Positions 8,009-15,697 of a stretch of DNA of 64,000 bases are shown here, piece after piece. Every line of letters starts with the position of its first letter. The first letter of the stretch is position 1. Below the pieces are notes generated by a model. The model was not told the DNA's origin, did not search any database, and saw nothing but the letters and a program-made list of their open reading frames with translations. The stretch lies in NCBI GenBank assembly GCA_964653145.1, contig CAZZCG010000005.1, forward strand, positions 99,218-163,217. Reading direction: 5' to 3'. The translations under genes were made by a program, and so were the position numbers. The DNA is from Pseudocalidococcus sp964653145 (GTDB lineage: Bacteria; Cyanobacteriota; Cyanobacteriia; Thermosynechococcales; Thermosynechococcaceae).

Positions 8009-8344
8009 ATGAATTCTGAAACCAGCTCCTCCGATGCCCAAGATCGCTATGAATGTCGTTCCTGTGGCTATGTCTATGAACCCTTGAAGGGGGATAGCAC
8101 GACCCAGATTCCGCCGAATACGGCCTTTGACGCCTTGGCAGAGGATTGGCGATGTCCGGTTTGTGGTGCTCGCAAAACCCAATTCAGCAACATTGGCCCC
8201 TCTGGCACCCCTTCTGGGTTTAAGGAAAATCTCGGCTATGGCATTGGGGTTAATACCCTGACACCGGGACAAAAAAACCTCCTAATTTTCGGGGCATTGC
8301 TGGTGGGCTTTCTGTTTCTCCTCAGCTTTTACGGAATTCAGTAA
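8009..8344 (+). CDS. rubA: Membrane-anchored rubredoxin RubA, photosystem assembly
   Basis: A 111-residue protein. The rubredoxin domain (about residues 11-65) has the two iron-binding knuckles CRSCGY and CPVCGA. A C-terminal transmembrane helix follows (about 88-109, LLIFGALLVGFLFLLSFYGI). This anchored form is conserved in oxygenic phototrophs and is needed for photosystem II (and photosystem I) accumulation. It sits directly before ycf48 and psbEFLJ, the conserved cyanobacterial order, which confirms the call. The gap to ycf48 is 71 bp. Confidence 0.95.
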   Translation: MNSETSSSDAQDRYECRSCGYVYEPLKGDSTTQIPPNTAFDALAEDWRCPVCGARKTQFSNIGPSGTPSGFKENLGYGIGVNTLTPGQKNLLIFGALLVGFLFLLSFYGIQ

Positions 8345-8415
8345 TTTCCTGGGATTTGATTGACCCAAGCTAGAAATTTATCAAAACATTATTTTATCGA
8401 GGTTAAGCAATTCGT

Positions 8416-9423
8416 ATGGGGCGTTTGATGCGACTGTGGCAATCCTTGGGTCTGGGCCTGGTGATAATGGTGCTCTGTACCGGTTGTGGCTTCTTGCCTT
8501 CCTTAGACTTTAACCCCTGGGAAGTGTTGCAACTGCCAACTAAGGAAACTGCCCTCGACATCAGTTTTATTACCCCGAAACATGGTTGGTTGGTCGGTAC
8601 CAATGAAACCTTGATGGAAACCCTCGATGGGGGTCGCACATGGGAACCTCGGTCTCTAGTCTTAGATTCCGATGACTATCGATTTTCTTCCATTAGCTTT
8701 GCGGGTGAGGAAGGGTGGATTGCCGGTGAACCCTCGATTCTCTTGCACACGACCGATAGCGGTCAAACCTGGGAACGGGTGGCATTGAGTGCTAAACTGC
8801 CCGGCGCTCCCAATACAGTCTTTGCCTTGGGAAGTGGAAAAGCGGAACTTACCACCGACATTGGGGCTATTTACCAAACCCAAGATGCAGGAAAAACCTG
8901 GCAGGCCCTTGTGCAAGAAGCGGTGGGTGTTGTGCGTAACATCGCTCGCTCTCCCGAGGGTAAGTATGTAGCCGTCTCATCCCGGGGTAGTTTTTATTCC
9001 ACTTGGGCTCCGGGACAATCGGCTTGGGAACCTCACAACCGCACCAGTTCTCGTCGTGTTCAAAACATGGGCTTTGGCCAAAATGGGCAGTTGTGGATGT
9101 TAATTAATGGGGGCAATCTCAGTTTTTCTGAGGGCAGTGATTGGGAGTCTTGGGCCAAGCCAGTTAATCCTCAAGTGGCCGTCAGTGTCGGGCTCCTAGA
9201 CTTGGCCTACCGCACCCCCAACGAGATTTGGCTGGCTGGGGGAAGTGGTAATTTGCTTTGCAGTACCGATGGTGGCCAAACCTGGAAAAAAGACCGAGAT
9301 ATTTCTGAAGTGGCCTCAAACCTCTATAAAGTCGAGTTTTTTAGCCCAAATCAGGGGTTTATCTTGGGCCAGCAAGGGATTCTATTGCGTTATGCCGGGG
9401 AACTCCAGGCCGGGGCTGCCTAA
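8416..9423 (+). CDS. ycf48: Photosystem II assembly factor Ycf48 (HCF136)
   Basis: A 335-residue lumenal seven-bladed beta-propeller lipoprotein that helps D1 precursor join the early PSII reaction centre. The signal peptide ends in a lipobox (VLCTGCGF, Cys about 24). Repeated BNR-like turns are visible: TLDGGRTW, TTDSGQTW, TQDAGKTW and STDGGQTW. Its place between rubA and psbE is the conserved arrangement. The ATG at 8416 gives a normal signal peptide. Confidence 0.95.
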   Translation: MGRLMRLWQSLGLGLVIMVLCTGCGFLPSLDFNPWEVLQLPTKETALDISFITPKHGWLVGTNETLMETLDGGRTWEPRSLVLDSDDYRFSSISFAGEEGWIAGEPSILLHTTDSGQTWERVALSAKLPGAPNTVFALGSGKAELTTDIGAIYQTQDAGKTWQALVQEAVGVVRNIARSPEGKYVAVSSRGSFYSTWAPGQSAWEPHNRTSSRRVQNMGFGQNGQLWMLINGGNLSFSEGSDWESWAKPVNPQVAVSVGLLDLAYRTPNEIWLAGGSGNLLCSTDGGQTWKKDRDISEVASNLYKVEFFSPNQGFILGQQGILLRYAGELQAGAA

Positions 9424-9553
9424 TCAGTAACCCCTCTGAGGGACAATAAAAATTTCCAGAGTTGGAGATTGTAGGGAGGCCCGAGGTTGCGTATCATATA
9501 GAATCATTGCTGTTTGTGATGAGATTCCTTAATTTATTGGGAGGCAAAATAAA

Positions 9554-9808
9554 GTGGCTGGAACTACGGGTGAACGCCCCTTCTCAGACATTATTACCAG
9601 TGTGCGGTATTGGGTGATCCACAGTATTACAATCCCGGCGCTGTTTGTGGCAGGTTGGTTATTTGTCAGCACTGGCCTGGCCTATGACATTTTTGGTACC
9701 CCACGCCCCGATACCTATTTTTCCCAAGAACAACAAGCTGTGCCAGTGGTTTCTGATCGGTTTGAAAGCAAACAGCAAATTAACGAATTTCTCAAGGATT
9801 TAAATTAA
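9554..9808 (+). CDS. psbE: Cytochrome b559 alpha subunit
   Basis: An 84-residue photosystem II reaction-centre subunit with one transmembrane helix. His23 (in RYWVIHSITIP) is the haem ligand shared with PsbF. The start is a GTG at 9554 preceded by a GGGAGG ribosome-binding site at 9539-9544. A possible -10 element (TATAGA, 9497-9502) lies just upstream. It is the first gene of psbEFLJ and is 6 bp from psbF. Confidence 0.97.
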   Translation: MAGTTGERPFSDIITSVRYWVIHSITIPALFVAGWLFVSTGLAYDIFGTPRPDTYFSQEQQAVPVVSDRFESKQQINEFLKDLN

Positions 9809-9814
9809 GGCCCT

Positions 9815-9952
9815 ATGACTAGCAATACTCCCAACCAAGAACCGATTTCCTATCCAATTTTTACTGTTCGCTGGTTAGCTGTACATACCTTGGGTGTACC
9901 CACGATTTTCTTCCTGGGTGCCATTGCCGCCATGCAGTTTATTCAGCGCTAA
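9815..9952 (+). CDS. psbF: Cytochrome b559 beta subunit
   Basis: A 45-residue single-helix protein (MTSNTPNQEPISYPIF...). The haem-ligand His is in RWLAVHTLGVP (His24). It pairs with PsbE to bind the b559 haem in photosystem II. Length and C-terminus (MQFIQR) are typical. It starts 6 bp after the psbE stop. Confidence 0.97.
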   Translation: MTSNTPNQEPISYPIFTVRWLAVHTLGVPTIFFLGAIAAMQFIQR

Positions 9953-10006
9953 TAATTGCGACTGTCGTTGTTGGCATCTTGTAGTGACCTAAATTAGGTG
10001 GATTCA

Positions 10007-10120
10007 ATGGAACCAAATCCAAATCGTCAGCCCGTTGAGTTAAACCGCACCTCCCTTTACCTGGGGTTGCTGTTGATTTTCGTCGTGGCCTTGCTGTTCT
10101 CCAGTTATTTCTTTAATTAA
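10007..10120 (+). CDS. psbL: Photosystem II protein L
   Basis: A 37-residue single-helix subunit (MEPNPNRQPVELNRTSLYLG...SSYFFN) placed near the dimer interface and the QA site of photosystem II. It matches the highly conserved PsbL sequence nearly throughout. It is third in psbEFLJ, 54 bp after psbF. Confidence 0.96.
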   Translation: MEPNPNRQPVELNRTSLYLGLLLIFVVALLFSSYFFN

Positions 10121-10240
10121 TTCAGTCTCCAGACTGCCTGCTGTGGTAGGGGGCAAGGTAATTAAATTTTATTGCCCTTGGAAGGTATATTCAGTCAAAT
10201 TTTTGAGAAACAACTTATTTATTTTGGGAGGAATGAGTCA

Positions 10241-10360
10241 ATGTTACAAAATGGTCGGATTCCCCTCTGGGTTGTCGGCACTGTTGCCGGGATGGGCGTG
10301 ATTACGATTGTGGGTTTATTTTTCTATGGTGCCTATGCTGGTTTAGGCTCTAGTCTCTAG
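10241..10360 (+). CDS. psbJ: Photosystem II protein J
   Basis: A 39-residue single-helix subunit (MLQNGRIPLWVVGTVAGM...AYAGLGSSL) that affects plastoquinone exchange and photosystem II assembly. The start at 10241 is chosen over a longer in-frame extension because GGGAGG at about 10226-10231 fits it and the length is that of the family. It ends the psbEFLJ operon, followed by a terminator at 10402. Confidence 0.96.
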   Translation: MLQNGRIPLWVVGTVAGMGVITIVGLFFYGAYAGLGSSL

Positions 10361-10401
10361 GGTTCCAGCCCCAGACATCTAAACTACCGATTTATCAACG
10401 A

Positions 10402-10428
10402 ACAGGCTGTCCAACGGTCTGTTTTTTT
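10402..10428 (+). terminator. Intrinsic terminator of the psbEFLJ operon
   Basis: ACAGGC (10402-10407) pairs with GTCTGT (10417-10422), with one G-U pair, and is followed by T to 10428. It lies 41 bp after the psbJ stop. Confidence 0.65.
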
Positions 10429-10551
10429 ATGGTTTTAGGAAATGAGAGCAGGGTATTGTCTTCCCATACTAGGATTTTTGGGAGAATATTGACCAGCTTC
10501 TGGGAATATTGCCTCTAAGCTATCTAAGATATAGGAAGGAAATTTATTGCG

Positions 10552-10833
10552 GTGGGCAGACTCGTGGCAGAACCCGAAGAGATTAACAAGCAGCAATTTC
10601 TCTATCCCACTAGCCGCTATCAGGGAGAATTTAGCCCCCAAACCTTAGCGTTTAACGCCAATCTACAGGAATTTGCCCAGCGAATTGGATACATCTGTAA
10701 CTTAGAAACCGGCGGCAAAATCAGTCCCCAGCAAGCTTACAAAGATATCAAAGTCCTGTGGAAAATGCTGAAACGCTCTAAGGAAGAACTACTATCGGAG
10801 CCAAATAATCCAGAGCCGCCTGAATCAGATTAG
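10552..10833 (+). CDS. DUF7219-like small conserved cyanobacterial protein
   Basis: A 93-residue soluble protein. The core FLYPTSRYQGEFSPQTLAFN and ICNLETGGKISPQQAYKDIK is a pattern I associate with a small cyanobacterial family (DUF7219), sometimes wrongly labelled as an isopropylmalate synthase relative. It is probably all alpha with a charged C-terminal tail. No catalytic motif is seen. The GTG at 10552 follows GGAAGGA by about 12 bases; a second GTG at 10564 is an alternative start. It follows the psbJ terminator, so it has its own promoter. Confidence 0.65.
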   Translation: MGRLVAEPEEINKQQFLYPTSRYQGEFSPQTLAFNANLQEFAQRIGYICNLETGGKISPQQAYKDIKVLWKMLKRSKEELLSEPNNPEPPESD

Positions 10834-10876
10834 GAGCCTTGGGAATCATCCAAAGACAAAACGGCGGAAACCAATC

Positions 10877-11077
10877 ATGAACACTTCAACAGCTTCTATA
10901 GCTAAACTTTGGTTGGGCCTGGCTACGCCCGCAGTCATTGGTGGCATTGTCGGGCGGGATTTATATCTGCATCTCAGCCAGGCCCTGGGGCAGGCCAGTT
11001 TAGAAATTTTTCGTGGCGAACAGTTACCTCTACTCAAGATTAACCAAGCAGCCCAGGCCAATGCCGAGCCTGATTGA
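10877..11077 (+). CDS. Small hypothetical protein, unknown
   Basis: A 66-residue product (MNTSTASIAKLWLGLATPAV...). A short moderately hydrophobic segment (about residues 10-26) is followed by an amphipathic helix-like stretch (LYLHLSQALGQASLEIF). I do not recognise the family. It starts 43 bp after the DUF7219-like gene and converges on the beta-propeller gene with a 26-bp gap. Codon use resembles its neighbours, which gives weak support. Confidence 0.45.
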   Translation: MNTSTASIAKLWLGLATPAVIGGIVGRDLYLHLSQALGQASLEIFRGEQLPLLKINQAAQANAEPD

Positions 11078-11103
11078 CACCCATTGAAAGCAACCTCAGA
11101 GTC

Positions 11104-12522
11104 CTAGGGAAACCACTGGGGATGGATGCCGCTACCGAGGTTTCGTAGGGGTAAAAGCTTAATCACTTCCCCTTGTTCTGCTGCTTGAATCGGTAACAGC
11201 GTCACCTGAAAATTTTGTTGCTGATCCGGAGTGGTCTGATCAAACAGCAGGCCTGAACCGTCCGGGGCTAAGTGAATGGCTAACTCCTGCTGTCCGGCCA
11301 GCTCCAGTAGTGGGGTTAGTTCTCCATCCCGAATATCCACCATGGCAATAAAGGATTGCTCGCGAAATTGGGCTTCTGGTTGTAGCCGTGTCATTAGACA
11401 ATAGAGCACTTTTCCCCGCGGATCAAAGGCTGCACTCAGGAGAGAGCCAGTGGTTTTTAGAAGTTCCTTGGCCTGGCCTTGGCTGGTGACTAAAAACAGG
11501 GAGCGGGTAAAGTCTGGATTGAATTTCACCATTGCGGCATTGCGGCCATTGGGACTAAAGGCTAATACCAGGCCATACTGGGGTAAAAAGCTCAACAGTT
11601 CCGTTTGCCCTTGATTGGAGAGGGGAACAATTGCGAGACCTTCACCCTGGGCCATCACCAAGTTTTCGCTATCCGGGGCAATCCGAAAATCGCCAATATT
11701 GAGTTGATTAAGTTCTCGCGGGGCCTGGTTCCCTTCTAACAGCCAGAGGGAGGTTTCGCCGTTGGGACCGCGTTGGATTCGCTGGGTCACGATCCGTTCC
11801 CCGTCGCGTGAGAGTTCAAACTTCACCAATTGATAATCCGCGTTGTCGAGGAGCTTGTGCAGTTGTCCGGGGGGTTGGGGGGATTGGCGCGGGGTTTCTG
11901 GGGGGCGTAGGGTTATGCCCGTTGTTACCGTGTAAAGTTCCGCATCGGTTTGGGCGGCCTCCGCATTAATGGCAGAAAAAACAACTCGCTCGCCGTTGGG
12001 ATAGGGCTGGAAATCAATGACTGTTAGGTTTTTCGGGGTGAGAACGGTTTCCTGTTGCAGGGTCAAATTTTTCAGGATTAAGCGCCCAGCATTTGCTCCC
12101 GTACCAATGTAGGCCATGACTCGATCCCGGCTGCGAAAGAATCCTGAAAATGGCTCCATTTCTGGGCGGGCCGGGGGTTCAGTTGGGATGTCAACATTGA
12201 TCTGAAAGCGTTCGCCGTAGGGAATTGGTTCTTCAAGGGTATAGGCCAGCCGCCGCCCAGACCAACTGGTTTTTCCGGGTAGGGGGGGACTAATTTCAAT
12301 GGCTTCGGAAATCAGGTTCCAGTCCATTTGCCGGCTAAAACTGAGAATAAAGGCCTGGTCTTCTGCCCCAACATCCCGATCTTGCCAGCTAAAGTTACGA
12401 ATCCGCGGAAGGGTTTGGTCGCCCCCCCAGGCTAGGCCCCCAATCATCACCATTACCGTCACAATCAACGTCAAGGCGATACGGTCAAGGGGTTGCCATC
12501 TCAGAAACCATTTTTTGAACAT
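11104..12522 (-). CDS. Membrane-anchored Ig-like plus TolB-type beta-propeller protein
   Basis: A 472-residue protein from the ATG at 12522 (MFKKWFLRW). One N-terminal membrane anchor lies at about residues 12-33. It is followed by a bacterial Ig-like domain of about 90 residues (ILSFSRQMDWN...YGERFQINVDIPTEPP, resembling SbsA-type Ig folds), then about 330 residues of repeated propeller-like blades (FSPNGRNAAM, LAPDGSGLLFDQ, YPNGERVVFSA). It is probably periplasmic and probably a binding or scaffold protein. It lies 177 bp downstream of the sugar-type ABC permease on the same strand. No enzyme motif was seen. Confidence 0.65.
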   Translation of the reverse strand: MFKKWFLRWQPLDRIALTLIVTVMVMIGGLAWGGDQTLPRIRNFSWQDRDVGAEDQAFILSFSRQMDWNLISEAIEISPPLPGKTSWSGRRLAYTLEEPIPYGERFQINVDIPTEPPARPEMEPFSGFFRSRDRVMAYIGTGANAGRLILKNLTLQQETVLTPKNLTVIDFQPYPNGERVVFSAINAEAAQTDAELYTVTTGITLRPPETPRQSPQPPGQLHKLLDNADYQLVKFELSRDGERIVTQRIQRGPNGETSLWLLEGNQAPRELNQLNIGDFRIAPDSENLVMAQGEGLAIVPLSNQGQTELLSFLPQYGLVLAFSPNGRNAAMVKFNPDFTRSLFLVTSQGQAKELLKTTGSLLSAAFDPRGKVLYCLMTRLQPEAQFREQSFIAMVDIRDGELTPLLELAGQQELAIHLAPDGSGLLFDQTTPDQQQNFQVTLLPIQAAEQGEVIKLLPLRNLGSGIHPQWFP

Positions 12523-12699
12523 AGGCAAGTTTGGGTACACAGGCGGGAACCAGTGGTCATTGCCCCTCGATCCCCAGTGAGAAGTTATGTTGATCCTAGG
12601 CTACTCTGCTGCGATTCGGCTGATTCTGCTGGGAAAATCCCATACTCAGAACCTTGAACCCAGGTTTTTGTGAGACGGAAAATTCTCGGCCAATTGGGT

Positions 12700-13650
12700 T
12701 TAGGAGTTCACAAGGCCCCGCCCTTGACTGAGTTTTAAGTTGACCAGCGAAAGGGTAAAAATCAAGAGAAATAAGACCAGACCAATGGTACAGGCATAGC
12801 TAATTTCCAAGTCCATGAATGCCTTTTCGTACAGGTAATAAACAATGGTTTTGGAACTGTTCAAGGGGCCGCCCTGGGTCATCACATAGACTTCCTCAAA
12901 CACCTTGGTAGCCGAAATCGCGGAAATTACCCCCACCAGTAGCAAATAGGGGCGCATCAAGGGCAAAGTAATGTCCCAGTGTTTTTGCCAGCCATCCGAG
13001 CCATCCAACGCCGCCGCCTCGTACAAATCCGCGGAAATCCCCTGTAGCCCAGCCAGATAAATCACCATGTAGTAGCCCAGACCTTTCCAAACGGTGACCG
13101 CCATGACGCTAAAGAGAGAAAGCTGGGGACTGGTGAGCCAAGGAATTGCCTCTTGAACCAGGCCCGTCTGTTGGAGCAGTTGATTGAGCAGCCCATTTTG
13201 AGCGTAGAGCCAGCGCCAGGCAATGCCCGCCACCACCATGGAAATGATCACCGGGGTATAGAAGGCTGTCCGAAACCAGTGCATCCCGGGCAGTTTTTGG
13301 TTGACCAAGATTGCTAAACCCAGGGGCGCAAAGACTAAAATTGGCACAACCCCCACCAGATAAAGCAGGGAATTTCCCAAGGTTTGCCAAAAGACCCGAT
13401 CCTGGGACAACTGAACGAAGTTTCCCCAACCAATCCACGCTGGGGCCTGGGTGAGATCGTATTCAAAGCGGGTAAAACTCAAATAGAAAGCCTGAATTGC
13501 GGGCCAAAATACCGTTAAACTCAGCAAAATCAGGGCTGGTGCTAAAAACAGGTAGGGGGTTGCTAGCCTCAGGAATTGCCAAGATCTCCCATTGTGGAAT
13601 GATGGGCCACGGCCCAGTTGATGAGAGGAAAACTTGTCTGAACTTGCCAT
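12700..13650 (-). CDS. Sugar-type ABC transporter permease (MalF/UgpA family)
   Basis: A 316-residue permease with six predicted membrane helices. The EAA loop EAAALDGSDGWQKHWDITLP (about residues 212-231) is diagnostic of carbohydrate importer permeases. The longer N-terminus (about 25 polar residues) is normal. No second permease, ATPase or binding protein is adjacent, so the rest of the transporter must be encoded elsewhere. Such scattered genes are common in cyanobacteria. Substrate unknown; candidates are glucosylglycerol, trehalose or other sugars. Confidence 0.85.
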   Translation of the reverse strand: MASSDKFSSHQLGRGPSFHNGRSWQFLRLATPYLFLAPALILLSLTVFWPAIQAFYLSFTRFEYDLTQAPAWIGWGNFVQLSQDRVFWQTLGNSLLYLVGVVPILVFAPLGLAILVNQKLPGMHWFRTAFYTPVIISMVVAGIAWRWLYAQNGLLNQLLQQTGLVQEAIPWLTSPQLSLFSVMAVTVWKGLGYYMVIYLAGLQGISADLYEAAALDGSDGWQKHWDITLPLMRPYLLLVGVISAISATKVFEEVYVMTQGGPLNSSKTIVYYLYEKAFMDLEISYACTIGLVLFLLIFTLSLVNLKLSQGRGLVNS

Positions 13651-13787
13651 TGCCCCTTAGCCGCGCACCTTAGCACCTGTAACCTACCACAAGCGGGTAA
13701 ATAACTGGAGCTTAATCTATCCTTGAGCCAATTTGTGCATGATATACAAGGGATTGGGGTAACTGTTGAGAGGATTGGAACCGGCAG

Positions 13788-14255
13788 ATGCAGTACTGGT
13801 TAATGAAATCTGAGCCCAATACCTTTTCTTGGTCTGACCTCAAAGCGGCCTCCAAGCAAACCACCTGTTGGGAGGGAGTTCGGAATTACCAGGCCCGGAA
13901 CCTGATGCGGGATCAGATGCAGGTGGGGGATTTAGTTTTTTTCTATCACAGCAATGCCACCCCCCCGGCGATCATGGGTATTGCCCAAGTGGTGCGCCCT
14001 GCCTACCCGGATCATTTTGCCTTTGACCCCGACAGCAAGTATTACGACCCCAAAAGTACGCCGGAGAACCCGATTTGGCTGATGGTGGATATTCAATACC
14101 TCCAGGACATTACCCCTCCGATTGGTTTGCCGGAATTACGCACGGTACCTGGCCTAGAGACGATGATGTTGCTGCAAAAAGGCGCGCGGCTGTCTGTGCA
14201 ACCCGTAACCCCCGAGGCCTGGGCAATTATTACTCAGTTAAGAGGGGCAAATTAA
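13788..14255 (+). CDS. EVE domain-containing protein
   Basis: A 155-residue PUA-like EVE protein. The family signature MKSEPNTFSWSDL, then CWEGVRNYQARN and DLVFFYHSNATPP, covers the first 70 residues. EVE domains are thought to bind modified bases in DNA or RNA, but the cellular role of the free-standing form is not settled. The stop overlaps the next start as TAATG (14253-14257), indicating translational coupling with the secreted protein downstream. Confidence 0.9.
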   Translation: MQYWLMKSEPNTFSWSDLKAASKQTTCWEGVRNYQARNLMRDQMQVGDLVFFYHSNATPPAIMGIAQVVRPAYPDHFAFDPDSKYYDPKSTPENPIWLMVDIQYLQDITPPIGLPELRTVPGLETMMLLQKGARLSVQPVTPEAWAIITQLRGAN

Positions 14256-14830
14256 TGCTGGGCGTCGGCACATATTCCCTGGGTATTGGCTTGGGCCTGG
14301 TGATTTTGACTGGGCTATCCAAGGCTGTGGTTGCGGCCCCGGTGCCAATTTTGCCGGTGCATGTGATTGATGTCCTCGGTGCAGAGACCAATGGTGTGGT
14401 TGTCTCCAGTGCTGCCCCGGCGGAATCAGGCTTGACGGTTCCCAGTCTTTGGTGGGCGACGCAGCAGTTTGGGCAGGGGGTGGTGGAGCGTTGGTTTGCC
14501 TATCCAGGGGTGCAATCCTTTGGTGGCCGGGTGGAGCTATACGTTTCGGGCCTGGCCTGGGGGCGGCTACAGTATCTGAATCGGTTTGCCTTGACCCAGC
14601 ATTTTGGCACCTCAGCCAGTGACTTTGGTTATAACCTGTTGATTGTCGATCGTCGCCGTACCATTTTGGCAGCCTACACCTGTGACTTCCAGGCCATTGC
14701 CACCCCCTACATTCCCGATCTCACGGATTTTCGCGGTCACCCTGTGCCAGATTTTGTCAGTGGTGAGAACCCAGCCAATTTGAACTGCCAAGTCTGGATT
14801 AATCCAGCGATTCCTGTGAGTGTGTTCTAA
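14255..14830 (+). CDS. Secreted protein, unknown
   Basis: A 191-residue protein. The ATG at 14255 overlaps the EVE stop; the open frame extends further upstream but only as overlap. Residues 1-27 (MLGVGTYSLGIGLGLVILTGLSKAVVA) form a signal peptide or anchor. The mature part has two Cys (TCDF, NCQVW) and a mixed beta pattern (SFGGRVELYVSGLAWGRLQYLNRF). I do not recognise a domain. It lies between EVE and tatC, 42 bp from tatC. Confidence 0.6.
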   Translation: MLGVGTYSLGIGLGLVILTGLSKAVVAAPVPILPVHVIDVLGAETNGVVVSSAAPAESGLTVPSLWWATQQFGQGVVERWFAYPGVQSFGGRVELYVSGLAWGRLQYLNRFALTQHFGTSASDFGYNLLIVDRRRTILAAYTCDFQAIATPYIPDLTDFRGHPVPDFVSGENPANLNCQVWINPAIPVSVF

Positions 14831-14872
14831 TGGGTCTAAATGGTTTGCTGAATTTTCCCGCCCCTGCTGCCC

Positions 14873-15697
14873 ATGAGTTCTACCCTGGATACCGAGCCCC
14901 AATCCCTGGAATTAGCCGCCCAAACTGATCTCACCAACCCTGAGTTTGCATCCGATCCCATTGATCCTGAGGATGATCGTCCCTTTGAAGTCGAGATGGG
15001 CCTCTTCGATCACCTGGAAGAACTCCGCCAACGAATTTTTTACAGCCTCCTGGCAGTGGTGGTTGGGATCGTTCTCTGCTTTACCCAAGTCCGCTGGATC
15101 GTCCAGGTTTTGCAAGTTCCCGCCCAAGGGGCCAAGTTTTTACAGTTGGGGCCTGGGGAATACTTTTTTGTCTCCTGTAAAGTCGCGGCCTACTGTGGGG
15201 TCTTAGTTGCCAGTCCGGTGATTATCTACCAGGTGATTCGCTTTGTTTTGCCGGGGTTAACCCGCCGGGAGCAACGGTTATTGGGGCCAGTGGTCTTTGG
15301 TTCAGCCATCCTATTTGCGACGGGATTGGCCTTTGCCTATGGTTTATTAATGCCTGCCGCTCTCCGCTTTTTCATTAGCTATGGCGCCGATGTGGTGGAG
15401 CAAATTTGGTCTATTGATCGCTACTTTGATTTTGTTTTACTGCTCTTGTTTGCCACAGGCTTGGCGTTTCAGGTGCCGGTGTTGCAGTTTTTGTTAATTG
15501 CCCTCGGGATTGTCTCCATTCCCCAAATGTTGGCCGGTTGGCGCCCAGTGATTGTGGTTGCGGTGGTATTGGGGGCAGTCCTAACCCCTTCCATTGACCC
15601 CATTACCCAAGGTCTGTTTGCTGGAGCCCTTGTCCTTCTCTACTTTGCCGGCATTGGCCTGGGCCTGGTGTTTCAACGCCGCCCATCAGCCACCTAG
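14873..15697 (+). CDS. tatC: Sec-independent protein translocase TatC
   Basis: A 274-residue membrane protein. The family start motif MGLFDHLEELRQRI is at residues 42-55, preceded by a 41-residue acidic extension. Six transmembrane helices follow, with FVLPGLTRREQRLLGP in the middle loop. TatC recognises twin-arginine signal peptides and, with TatA/B-type subunits encoded elsewhere, moves folded proteins across the cytoplasmic or thylakoid membrane. Its stop TAG overlaps the stop of the convergent next gene within CTAG at 15694-15697. Confidence 0.96.
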   Translation: MSSTLDTEPQSLELAAQTDLTNPEFASDPIDPEDDRPFEVEMGLFDHLEELRQRIFYSLLAVVVGIVLCFTQVRWIVQVLQVPAQGAKFLQLGPGEYFFVSCKVAAYCGVLVASPVIIYQVIRFVLPGLTRREQRLLGPVVFGSAILFATGLAFAYGLLMPAALRFFISYGADVVEQIWSIDRYFDFVLLLLFATGLAFQVPVLQFLLIALGIVSIPQMLAGWRPVIVVAVVLGAVLTPSIDPITQGLFAGALVLLYFAGIGLGLVFQRRPSAT

